DNA of 49,952 nt from Zetaproteobacteria bacterium (GTDB lineage: Bacteria; Pseudomonadota; Zetaproteobacteria; Mariprofundales; J009): NCBI GenBank assembly GCA_003696765.1, contig RFFX01000079.1:1-49952 (forward strand), in the 5' to 3' direction. The stretch's first letter is position 1, and every line of letters begins with the position of its first letter. Made by a program: the position numbers and the translations under genes. Positions 14,733 through 22,395 of the stretch are shown here, one piece after another. The notes beneath the pieces were generated by a model. That model was given only the letters and a program-made list of their open reading frames with translations, made no database searches and had not been told where the DNA came from.

Positions 14733-14734
14733 TG

Positions 14735-14887
14735 ACGGCTTCGCAAGATGCCGGCATCGCGGCGTTGGCGTGCCGCGCGAATCCGGAGGTTTCGCATGCA
14801 ACCGACGGATTTGTAGGGCGATCGAAGAGTGCGCTCATCGATCGCCGTCGAGCAAAAAGTCCACGGACGGACGTGTTGCGGCCTGAT
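14735..14887 (+). repeat. Five-hairpin element, copy E (153 nt)
   Basis: This copy is flanked by perfect 8-bp direct repeats CACTGATG (14727-14734 and 14888-14895), the left one containing the DUF3467 stop. The period is 161 nt. A 53-residue frame opens at ATG 14732 (overlapping the DUF3467 stop as TGATG) and closes at TGA 14891-14893, which overlaps ATG 14893 in the same way. Hairpin I keeps the GCAA loop. Hairpin II is eroded; III-V are recognisable. Confidence 0.88.
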
Positions 14888-14892
14888 CACTG

Positions 14893-14937
14893 ATGGCGCT
14901 CCTGCGCGGAACGGATCCAGCCGGAGATCCAACGTGA
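14893..14937 (+). other. 14-codon ORF overlapping the oxidoreductase start
   Basis: ATG 14893, in the right-hand direct repeat of element E, opens a frame of 14 codons. Its TGA (14935-14937) overlaps the GTG start at 14934 as GTGA. It may be a leader that couples translation from the DUF3467 gene to the oxidoreductase, or a chance ORF. No family can be recognised at this length. Confidence 0.25.
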
Positions 14938-17063
14938 AGCAGATCCTGCAGAACCTCGGCACCGGAGAGACCCTGCTGGCCGACATCCCCGCCCCTAGGG
15001 TGGAGCCGGGCGGGTTGCTCATCGCCAGCCGGGCCTCGCTGATCTCGGCGGGAACCGAGCGCATGCTGGTCGATTTCGGCCGGGCCAATCTGCTGCAGAA
15101 GGCGCGACAGCAGCCGGAGAAGGTGCTGCAGGTGGTGCAGAAGATCCGTACCGACGGGGTGTGGAGCACCCTCGATGCCGTCCGCTCCAAGCTCGATCAG
15201 CCGCTCCCGTTGGGCTATTGCAACGCCGGTGTGGTGCTGGAGTCGCGGGCCGATGGCTTCCGCCGCGGCGATCGGGTCGCCTCCAACGGTGGGCATGCCG
15301 AGGTGGTGGCGGTTCCCGCCCGCCTCTGCGCGAAGATCCCCGACGGGGTGACCGACGAGGCGGCGGCGTTCACGGTCCTGGGGGCGATTGCGCTGCAGGG
15401 GATCCGCCTGCTGGCGCCGACGCTGGGCGAGCGGATCGCCGTCATCGGACTCGGTCTGATCGGCCAGCTCTGCGTACAGATGTTGCGTGCCCACGGCTGT
15501 CGGGTGCTCGGTGTCGATCCCGACCCGGCGCGCTGCGCCCTGGCGCGCGGCTTCGGTGCGGAGGTGGTCGCCCCCTCCGAGGGGGGGGATCCCGTGGCCG
15601 CCGCCCGAGCCTTCAGCGACGGCCGCGGGATGGACGGGGTGGTGATCACCGCCTCGGCGCGATCGGACGAGATCGTGCATCAGGCGGCGCAGATCTGCCG
15701 GCAGCGCGGCAGGATCGTGCTGGTCGGCGTCGTCGGGCTCCACCTGCGGCGGGACGACTTCTACAAGAAGGAGCTCACCTTCCAGGTCTCCTGCTCCTAC
15801 GGCCCCGGGCGCTACGATCCGGAATACGAGGAGAAGGGGCACGATTACCCCTTCGGGCTGGTCCGCTGGACCGAGCAGCGCAACTTCGAGGCGGTGCTCG
15901 AGCTGTTGGCGGATGGAAGGCTCGATGTGGCGCCGCTCATCACCGAACGGGTGGAGATCGACCGGGCGCTGGATGCCTACCGGCGGTTGGGGGCCGTCGG
16001 GAGCCTGGGAACCATCATCCGATACCCCGGGCGGGAGGAGCAGGCGCTCCGCCGCCGGGTGGTGGCGCTGCCGATACAGCAAAAGCCCGTGGCGGGCGCG
16101 GGAGGAGCGCGTCTGGCGGTGGTCGGTGCGGGAAACTACGCCGCACGGGTGCTGATCCCCGCCTTCCGGCGGAGTGGGGCGCAGCTCGACACCCTGGTCA
16201 GCGCCAAAGGGGTCACCGCCGTCCACCACGGCATCCGGCAGGGCTTCTCCCGGGCGGCGACCCGCTTCGAGGAGGTTCTGGCCGGGGATGGGGTCGATGC
16301 GGTGGTGATCGCCACCCGCCACCATCTCCACGCCGAGCAGGTGCTCGCCGCTCTGGATGCGGGCAAACACTGCTTCGTCGAGAAGCCGCTCGCCCTCACC
16401 CTGGGGCAGATCGACCGGATCCGCCGGGCTTGGGAGGCCCACCCCGACCGGCTGTTGATGGTCGGTTTCAACCGCCGTTTCGCGCCGTTGGTGGAGCGCA
16501 TGCACCGGTTGCGCACGGCCTGCGGCGGCCCGGTGACGCTGCTGCTGACGATGAATGCGGGGGCGATCCCCGCCGACCACTGGACCCGGGACCCCGCGGT
16601 GGGAGGGGGGCGGATCATTGGTGAGGCGTGCCACTACGTCGATCTGGCCCGCTTCCTCGCCGGTGCGCCGCTGACCGGATTCCAGGCGACCGCGGCGGGC
16701 GGGGAGGAGGGGGCCCGCGGGGACGCGGCCCTGATCCAGCTCACCTTCGCCGACGGATCGGCCGCCTCGATCCACTATCTGACCGACGGGGGCAAACACT
16801 TCCCCAAGGAGCGCATCGAGCTCTTCGCGCAGGATGCGGTCTTGCAGTTGGACAACTTCCTGCGCCTGCGCAGCTTCGGCTGGCCGGGCTTCTCCGGCGC
16901 CCGGCTGCGCGGGCAGGACAAGGGGCAGCAGGGCTGTGCCGCCGCCTTCGTCCGGGCGGTGGAGCAGGGGGGGGAGCCGCCCATCCCGATCGACGAGCTC
17001 TTCGAGGTGAGTGCGGCGACGATCCGGATCGCCGATCTGCTGCGGCGCGGATCCGGGCGCTGA
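14934..17063 (+). CDS. Bi-domain oxidoreductase: zinc-type alcohol dehydrogenase fold plus GFO/IDH/MocA domain
   Basis: The 709-residue fusion has an N-terminal medium-chain dehydrogenase half (about 1-370; Rossmann motif GLGLIGQL). A C-terminal GFO/IDH/MocA half follows (about 385-700; VVGAGNYAARV, EKPLALT, GEACHYVDLARFLAG). Such fusions occur in O-antigen and capsule clusters next to heparinase-like genes, where they are thought to modify nucleotide sugars; the substrate cannot be read from sequence. GTG 14934 has GGAG at 14923-14926. The stop CGC TGA overlaps the next gene's apparent CTG start. Confidence 0.85.
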   Translation: MKQILQNLGTGETLLADIPAPRVEPGGLLIASRASLISAGTERMLVDFGRANLLQKARQQPEKVLQVVQKIRTDGVWSTLDAVRSKLDQPLPLGYCNAGVVLESRADGFRRGDRVASNGGHAEVVAVPARLCAKIPDGVTDEAAAFTVLGAIALQGIRLLAPTLGERIAVIGLGLIGQLCVQMLRAHGCRVLGVDPDPARCALARGFGAEVVAPSEGGDPVAAARAFSDGRGMDGVVITASARSDEIVHQAAQICRQRGRIVLVGVVGLHLRRDDFYKKELTFQVSCSYGPGRYDPEYEEKGHDYPFGLVRWTEQRNFEAVLELLADGRLDVAPLITERVEIDRALDAYRRLGAVGSLGTIIRYPGREEQALRRRVVALPIQQKPVAGAGGARLAVVGAGNYAARVLIPAFRRSGAQLDTLVSAKGVTAVHHGIRQGFSRAATRFEEVLAGDGVDAVVIATRHHLHAEQVLAALDAGKHCFVEKPLALTLGQIDRIRRAWEAHPDRLLMVGFNRRFAPLVERMHRLRTACGGPVTLLLTMNAGAIPADHWTRDPAVGGGRIIGEACHYVDLARFLAGAPLTGFQATAAGGEEGARGDAALIQLTFADGSAASIHYLTDGGKHFPKERIELFAQDAVLQLDNFLRLRSFGWPGFSGARLRGQDKGQQGCAAAFVRAVEQGGEPPIPIDELFEVSAATIRIADLLRRGSGR

Positions 17064-18712
17064 CCGCCACCCTCCCCCTCTATTTCCGCACCCTGCGCCG
17101 GATCTCGCCGGGGCGGCTCCTCTGGCGGTTGTGGCGCCGGGGATGGCCGCGCCGCCCGCGGCGGATGCGCCACGAGCCGCTGCGCCGCTGGGCGGTGCCG
17201 TGGCTCTCCACCCCCTGGCAGCCGGCCTGCATCGAGGGGGAGCAGCGGATGCGCCTGCTCAACCGGACGGTCCGGGTGGCCGCCCCCACGGATTGGAACG
17301 ATCCCGCGCTGCCGTTGCTGCTGCGCTACCATCTGCACTACTTCGACGACCTCGACGCCGAGGGGGCGTCGGCGCGGCGCGTGCTGCAGCGACGCTGGAT
17401 GGTGCGCTGGATCGACGAACATCCCCCCGGCGCGTTCCCCGGCTGGGATCCCTATCCGACCGCCCTGCGGCTGGTCAACTGGATCAAATGGTGCTGGCAG
17501 GATGGCGGCGGCCGGGAGCCGGAGGCGGCGATCCTCGACAGCATCGCCACCCAGGCGGCATGGCTGCGGCGCAACCTGGAGTTCGATCTGCTGGGCAACC
17601 ATCTGCTGGCCGATGCCAAGGGGCTCTGCTTCGCCGGTCTCTTCTTCACCGGCCCCGACGGGCGGAGGTGGCTGGAGCGGGGGCGTTCGCTCCTGCTGGA
17701 ACAACTGCCGCGCCAGATCCTGGCCGACGGCGGCCACGACGAGCGCAGCCCGGCCTACCACGCCCTGGTGCTGCACGATCTGTTGGAGCTGGTGCGCGCC
17801 TGGCGCCATGTCGGGCTGACCCCGCCGGAGCCGCTCTGCGCCCCGGTGCCGGCGATGCTCCGCTGGCTGCAGGTCATGACCCATCCGGATGGGGGGATCG
17901 CCTTCTTCAACGACGCCACCCTGGGGCAGGCGCCCGGTTGCGCCCATCTCGGCCGGCTGGCCGTCATGCTCGCTCTGGCTGAGGAGGCGCACGCCACTCC
18001 CCCCGGCACGGTCGACCTTCCCGAGAGCGGATACATGCGGCTGGAGCAGGGGGGGATGGTGGTCTTGCTCGATGCCGCCCCGGCAGGCTCGGCCGATCAG
18101 CCCGGCCACGCCCACGCCGATACGTTGAGCTTCGAGTGCTCCCTCGATGGTCGGCGGCTGATCGTCAACTCCGGCATCGACCGCTACGGCGACGATGCCG
18201 AGCGGCGGTGGCAGCGCTCCACCGCCGCCCACTCCACCCTTGAGGTCGACGGCGCCGACTCCAGCGAGGTATGGGGCGGCTTCCGTCTGGCCGGGCGCGC
18301 GGAGATCGTCGATCGCGGCATGCGTCGGGAGCAAGGGGGCGTGGTCGCCTGGGGGGCGCACGACGGCTACCGCCGCCTGCCGGGCGTGGGGATCCATCGG
18401 CGGGAGTGGCGGCTGTGGCAGGGGCGGCTGGAGGTGCGCGATCGTCTCGAGGGGGGCGGCCGCCACCGTCTGGTCAGCCGCTTCTATCTCCATCCGGAGC
18501 TGGATGCGGTGATGGATGGGGAGGAGGTGGCATTGCGTCGGAGCGGGCGGACGCTGGCGGTGATCCAAGCCGGCGGCGCCGGCGGCCGTCTGCGTCTCGT
18601 CTCCGCCCGCTATTTCCCGGCGTTCGGCCGGGTGGAAGCAAACCGGTGCGTGGAGCTCTCCGCCCTCTGCACCCTTCCGGCGGAGCTCTCCGCCGTCGTC
18701 GTATGGCGCTAG
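17060..18712 (+). CDS. Heparinase II/III family protein (alginate lyase-like)
   Basis: The 550-residue protein has an alpha-toroid N-terminal half (WDPYPTALRLVNWIKW; NHLLADAKGLCFAGLFF) and a C-terminal beta-sandwich heparinase II/III domain (GHAHADTLSFECSLDGRRLIVNSG; RSTAAHSTLEVDG). The cluster context suggests a role in making or trimming surface polysaccharide rather than in scavenging. The family N-terminus (LPLYFRTLRRISPGRLLWRL) lies upstream of the first in-frame TTG (17129) and ATG (17165). No ATG, GTG or TTG exists between it and well inside the upstream gene. The likely start is therefore CTG 17060, overlapping the previous TGA. Confidence 0.85.
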   Translation: MTATLPLYFRTLRRISPGRLLWRLWRRGWPRRPRRMRHEPLRRWAVPWLSTPWQPACIEGEQRMRLLNRTVRVAAPTDWNDPALPLLLRYHLHYFDDLDAEGASARRVLQRRWMVRWIDEHPPGAFPGWDPYPTALRLVNWIKWCWQDGGGREPEAAILDSIATQAAWLRRNLEFDLLGNHLLADAKGLCFAGLFFTGPDGRRWLERGRSLLLEQLPRQILADGGHDERSPAYHALVLHDLLELVRAWRHVGLTPPEPLCAPVPAMLRWLQVMTHPDGGIAFFNDATLGQAPGCAHLGRLAVMLALAEEAHATPPGTVDLPESGYMRLEQGGMVVLLDAAPAGSADQPGHAHADTLSFECSLDGRRLIVNSGIDRYGDDAERRWQRSTAAHSTLEVDGADSSEVWGGFRLAGRAEIVDRGMRREQGGVVAWGAHDGYRRLPGVGIHRREWRLWQGRLEVRDRLEGGGRHRLVSRFYLHPELDAVMDGEEVALRRSGRTLAVIQAGGAGGRLRLVSARYFPAFGRVEANRCVELSALCTLPAELSAVVVWR

Positions 18713-18719
18713 TCGACGA

Positions 18720-19034
18720 CGGCAACGCAGGCTGTCGCCATCCGCGGCCGGGGCCAGGAGGGTCGCGCAAGAGAAGGGGCCTGCGTATGCGGTGTGCAGG
18801 GGGATCGGGGGGGCGTCCCCTTCGATTTCCGCCGGGAGATGGATGTTGGAATCGCAAAAAGTCCGTCCGTGGACTTTTTGCTTGACGGCAATCGAAGAGC
18901 GCGGTCTTCGATTGCCTTACAAATCCATCGCTTGCTTACGCAAGCTCTTGATTTGCGCGACCCTCCATGGTCGCGATGATGGTTTCTTGCGAAACCATCA
19001 TGGATCCATGGACGGAGCTTTTGCGGTGGGATGC
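18720..19034 (+). repeat. Five-hairpin element, copy F, split by a nested copy
   Basis: The forward element is interrupted by copy F'. Its left part (18720-18838) keeps hairpin II and traces of IV (GGGGATC/TCCCC). Its right part (about 19000-19034) keeps the 3' arm of V and the TTTTGCGGTGGG end. The outer direct repeats are AGTCGACGA (18711-18719) and AGTCGATGA (19035-19043), eight of nine identical; the first holds the heparinase stop and the second the wecB ATG. Outer span 315 nt minus nested insert 155 nt and one 6-nt repeat gives 154 nt, the family length. Confidence 0.8.
18845..18999 (-). repeat. Five-hairpin element, copy F', nested and inverted (155 nt)
   Basis: A well-preserved copy in minus orientation lies inside copy F and is flanked by ATGGAT (18839-18844 and 19000-19005). 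On the minus strand it shows hairpin I GGTTTC-GCAA-GAAACC, hairpin III inner arms GCTTGC/GCAAGC, hairpin IV GCAATCGAAGA/TCTTCGATTGC and hairpin V with AAAAAGTCC arms. It is the only copy whose orientation opposes the downstream gene. Confidence 0.85.
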
Positions 19035-19039
19035 AGTCG

Positions 19040-20185
19040 ATGACCTTCCGGTTCAAGGTGATGCTGGTCGCCGGTGCGCGGCCCAACTTCATGAAGATCG
19101 CCCCCATGATGCGGGCGCTGGCCGCCCACGGCGGCTTCTCGAGCATGCTGGTCCATACCGGCCAGCACTACGACGAGGCGATGTCCGCCACCTTCTTCGA
19201 GCAGCTCGGCATCCCCGAGCCGGACGAGAACCTCGGGGTGGGATCGGGATCGCACGCCGTGCAGACCGCCCGCATCATGGAGCGCTTCGAGCCGCTCTGC
19301 CAGCGGCGGCAACCCGATGCCGTGGTGGTGGTGGGCGATGTCAACTCCACGATCGCCGCCGGGCTGGTGGCGACCAAGCTTGCCATCCCGCTGGTGCACG
19401 TCGAGGCGGGGCTGCGGTCGTACGATCGGAGCATGCCGGAGGAGATCAACCGCCTGGCCACCGACGCGATCAGCGATCTCTTCTTCGCCACGGAGGAGGA
19501 AGCACGGGCCAACCTCCTGCGCGAAGGGCACGATCCGCGGCGTGTCCACCTCGTCGGCCATGTGATGGTCGACAACCTCTTCCACCAGTGTGCGCGGCTG
19601 GATGCGGAGCCGGTCGAGCCTCCCTGCCGACCGCCGCGCCCCTATTTCTGCCTCACCCTCCACCGGCCGGCGAACGTAGACGATCCCATCCGGCTCGAGC
19701 GGCTGTTGCGGGCGATCGTCGCGGTGGGCGCCACCGCCCCGGTGCTCTTCCCCTGCCATCCCCGCACCGAAGAGCGGATTCGGCGGCTGGGCTGGTGGGA
19801 ACGCATCCAGCGGGCCGACGGGCTCCATCTGTTGCCGCCGCTCCCCTACAACCAGTTCCTTGCACTCTGGAGGGAGTCCGCCGCCGTGCTGACCGACAGC
19901 GGCGGCCTGCAGGAGGAGACGACGGCGTTGGGCATCCCCTGCCTCACCCTGCGGGAGAACACCGAGCGTCCGGTGACCGTCACCCACGGCACCAATACGG
20001 TGATCGGCGACGATCCCGAACGTCTGCTGCACTCGGTGCGGGAGATCCTGGCCGGCAGGGGCAAGCGGGGGAGGGTCCCCCCCCTGTGGGACGGCCGGGC
20101 CAGTGTCCGCATCGCCGCCATCCTCCACGACTTCCTCCGCGCCCGCGCCTCCACCGGGGGGGGGGCGCACACCGCAGGGGGGTGA
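19040..20185 (+). CDS. wecB: UDP-N-acetylglucosamine 2-epimerase (non-hydrolysing)
   Basis: The 381-residue WecB-family enzyme shows GARPNFMKIAP at the N-terminus. HTGQHYDEAMS, VVGDVNSTIA, HVEAGLRSYDRSMPEEINR, LHRPANVDD and a C-terminal SGGLQEETTALGIPCLTLRENTERPVT follow. It interconverts UDP-GlcNAc and UDP-ManNAc for surface polysaccharide. ATG 19040 is chosen over ATG 19031 because 19040 lies in the direct repeat made by element F, and the repaired junction reads TAG, three bases, ATG. The stop TGA overlaps GTG of the glycosyltransferase. Confidence 0.93.
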   Translation: MTFRFKVMLVAGARPNFMKIAPMMRALAAHGGFSSMLVHTGQHYDEAMSATFFEQLGIPEPDENLGVGSGSHAVQTARIMERFEPLCQRRQPDAVVVVGDVNSTIAAGLVATKLAIPLVHVEAGLRSYDRSMPEEINRLATDAISDLFFATEEEARANLLREGHDPRRVHLVGHVMVDNLFHQCARLDAEPVEPPCRPPRPYFCLTLHRPANVDDPIRLERLLRAIVAVGATAPVLFPCHPRTEERIRRLGWWERIQRADGLHLLPPLPYNQFLALWRESAAVLTDSGGLQEETTALGIPCLTLRENTERPVTVTHGTNTVIGDDPERLLHSVREILAGRGKRGRVPPLWDGRASVRIAAILHDFLRARASTGGGAHTAGG

Positions 20186-21357
20186 GACGGGTGCGCATCC
20201 TGCTGCTCACCTTCTACTTCCAGCCGGACCTCTGCGCAGGTTCCTTCCGCGCCACGGCGCTGGTCGAGGCCTTGCGGCGGCGACTCGGGCCGGAGGACCG
20301 GATCGACGTGGTGACCACCATGCCCAACCGCTACCACGACTTCCGCGTATCGGCGCCGCCCGTGGAGCGCTTGGGCCCGGTGGAGGTGGTCCGGCTGCCG
20401 CTGCCGCCGCACCGCAGCGGCTTCCTCGATCAGGCACGCGCCTTCTCCGCCTACTTCCTCGCCGCCCGCGCGCGCGCGGCAGAGCGCCGCTACGATCTGG
20501 TCGTCGCCACCTCCTCCCGCCTCTTCACCGCCTTTCTCGGGGCGCGCATCGCCCGTCGCCAGCGGGCGCCGCTCTTTCTCGACATCCGCGACCTCTTCGT
20601 CGATACCATGCGATCGCTCCTCTTCCCCTCCGCCCGCGTGGTGCTCCTGCCCCTCTTTTCCGCGGTGGAGCGTCACACCCTGCGCACGGCCGGGGGGATC
20701 AATCTGGTCTCCGAGGGGTTTCTGGACGATGTGCGCCGCCTGGCTCCGTGGGCGAGGATCTCGCTGCATCCCAACGGCATCGACGACCTCTTCCTGCAGC
20801 ACCACTTCCCGCCGCCGCGGCGCGACCGGGCCGGCCCGCGCACCATCTGCTACGCCGGCAACCTGGGCCAAGGGCAGGGTCTGGAGCGGATCGTTCCCGG
20901 GCTGGCGCGTCGACTCGGGAGGGGATACCGCTTTCGCATCATCGGCTCCGGCGGTATGCAGCGGGCGCTGGCCGCGGCGACGGCCGGGCTCGATCAGGTG
21001 GAGCTGATCCCGCCGGTGGGCCGTGAGCGGCTGATCGGCTTCTATGAGGAGGCGGAGATCCTCTTCCTCCATCTCAACGATCGTCCCGCCTTCGACAAGG
21101 TGCTGCCGTCGAAGATCTTCGAGTATGCCGCCACCGGCAGGCCGATCCTCGCCGGTGTCCGCGGCACCGCCCGCGCCTTCCTCCAGCGGGAGGTGGCCGG
21201 CGCCTACTGCTTCGATCCCGGCGACATTGAGGAGGCGGCGCGGCTGGTTTCCACCATTCCGCCGGGTGGGGTCGATCGGAGGCCGTTCGTCGACCGCTAC
21301 GCCCGAGGGCGCATCATGGATCGGCTGGCGCAGGAGATTCTGGCTCTGGTCGCGTGA
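20182..21357 (+). CDS. Glycosyltransferase family 4 (WbuB-like)
   Basis: The 391-residue GT-B fold enzyme begins RILLLTFYFQPDLCAGSFRA, the N-terminal pattern of WbuB-like transferases. The donor-binding part includes YAGNLGQGQGLERIV and FEYAATGRPILAGV. Next to wecB, it probably adds an N-acetylhexosamine to an O-antigen or capsule unit; the donor is unknown. GTG 20182 overlaps the wecB stop; GTG 20191, with an AGGGGGG nine bases upstream, is an equally good start. The 3' end overlaps the convergent queG by 44 bases. Confidence 0.85.
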   Translation: MRRVRILLLTFYFQPDLCAGSFRATALVEALRRRLGPEDRIDVVTTMPNRYHDFRVSAPPVERLGPVEVVRLPLPPHRSGFLDQARAFSAYFLAARARAAERRYDLVVATSSRLFTAFLGARIARRQRAPLFLDIRDLFVDTMRSLLFPSARVVLLPLFSAVERHTLRTAGGINLVSEGFLDDVRRLAPWARISLHPNGIDDLFLQHHFPPPRRDRAGPRTICYAGNLGQGQGLERIVPGLARRLGRGYRFRIIGSGGMQRALAAATAGLDQVELIPPVGRERLIGFYEEAEILFLHLNDRPAFDKVLPSKIFEYAATGRPILAGVRGTARAFLQREVAGAYCFDPGDIEEAARLVSTIPPGGVDRRPFVDRYARGRIMDRLAQEILALVA

Positions 21358-22384
21358 TCCGCTCCAGCGCCCAGGCGGCGTGCTCGCGCAGCAGCGGCGC
21401 TTCGTCGCGCAGCAGGGCGCGCAGCGGGGGGATGAGCCGGCGATCGCCGCTGTTGCCGGCGGCGATGCAGGCGTTGCGCACCAGGCGGATGCGGCCGCCG
21501 CGCCGCAGTGGCGTGCCGCGGAAGCGGATGCGGAAGCCCGCCTCGTCCAGCGTCAGCAGCTCAGTCAGCAGCGGGGCGCGATTCTCGTTCTTTGGCGCGA
21601 GCAGGTCGGGGTGCGGTGCGGCCACCGCGCGGTTCCAGGGGCAGACGGTCTGGCAATCGTCACAACCGAAGATGCGCCGCCCGAGCAGCGGTCGCAGCGG
21701 CGGCGGGATCGGGCCGTCGTACTCGATGGTCAGCCAGGCGATGCAGCGGCGGGCGTCGACCACGAACGGCGCCACGATCGCCCCGGTGGGGCAGGCGTCG
21801 ATGCAGGCGCGACAGCTGCCGCAGTGGTGGGTGGCGGGAGGATCGCACGGCAGCTCCGCGGTGGTGAAGAGTTCGCCGAGCAGCAACCACGATCCCCCCG
21901 TCCGGTTGAGCGAGAGCGAGTGCTTGCCCTGCCAGGCGATCCCGGCTGAGGCGGCGAGCGCATGCTCCAGCACCGGCGCGGTGTCGACGAAGATCCGCTG
22001 GTCGTGCCGCCCGAGGAGTCGGTCCAGCGCCCGGGCCAGCCGGCGCAGCCGCCGCTTCATCACCTTGTGGTAGTCGCTGCCCCAGGCATAGGCGGCGACG
22101 ATTCCGCGCGGTTGGCCGTCCGTGGTCGCGGGCTGCGGGGGGGTGTAGCGCATCGCGACACAGATCACGCTGCGCACGCCATCGAGCAGTGATGCGGGCC
22201 GCATCCGCCGCGCCAGCCGCTCCTCTTCGGCCATCCACCACATATCGGCGTGGTGGCCGGCATCCACCCAGGCGCGCAATGCCGCCGCATCGCGCGCGGC
22301 GACCCGCGGGCGGGTGATGCCGCAGAAGTCGAACCCCGCCTCCGCGGCCAGCGCCTTGACGCGATCGCGCAGCGCCGCGGGCAC
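21314..22384 (-). CDS. queG: Epoxyqueuosine reductase
   Basis: The 356-residue protein has FDFCGITRP near the N-terminus. AYAWGSDYHKVMKRRL and FVDTAPVLEHALAA, typical of the cobalamin-binding part of QueG, follow. Two 4Fe-4S motifs come next (CGSCRACIDACPTGAI and CDDCQTVCPWN), then a short HEAT-like tail. It reduces epoxyqueuosine in tRNA to queuosine. GTG 22384 is chosen; a CTG at 22399 overlapping the rpoD stop is a second possibility. The gene lies directly after rpoD in the same transcript direction. Confidence 0.93.
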   Translation of the reverse strand: MPAALRDRVKALAAEAGFDFCGITRPRVAARDAAALRAWVDAGHHADMWWMAEEERLARRMRPASLLDGVRSVICVAMRYTPPQPATTDGQPRGIVAAYAWGSDYHKVMKRRLRRLARALDRLLGRHDQRIFVDTAPVLEHALAASAGIAWQGKHSLSLNRTGGSWLLLGELFTTAELPCDPPATHHCGSCRACIDACPTGAIVAPFVVDARRCIAWLTIEYDGPIPPPLRPLLGRRIFGCDDCQTVCPWNRAVAAPHPDLLAPKNENRAPLLTELLTLDEAGFRIRFRGTPLRRGGRIRLVRNACIAAGNSGDRRLIPPLRALLRDEAPLLREHAAWALERITRPEPESPAPADP

Positions 22385-22395
22385 CGTCGCCGCGA

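Noticed and set aside
16628-17059. An upstream start for the heparinase-family gene inside the oxidoreductase gene
   Set aside because: The frame is open, but it has no ATG, GTG or TTG near the family N-terminus, and the upstream part would encode a non-homologous Arg/Gly-rich tail.
21314-21357. Possible frameshift or truncation at the glycosyltransferase/queG junction
   Set aside because: Both proteins end at positions normal for their families; a 44-base convergent overlap of C-termini is sufficient explanation.
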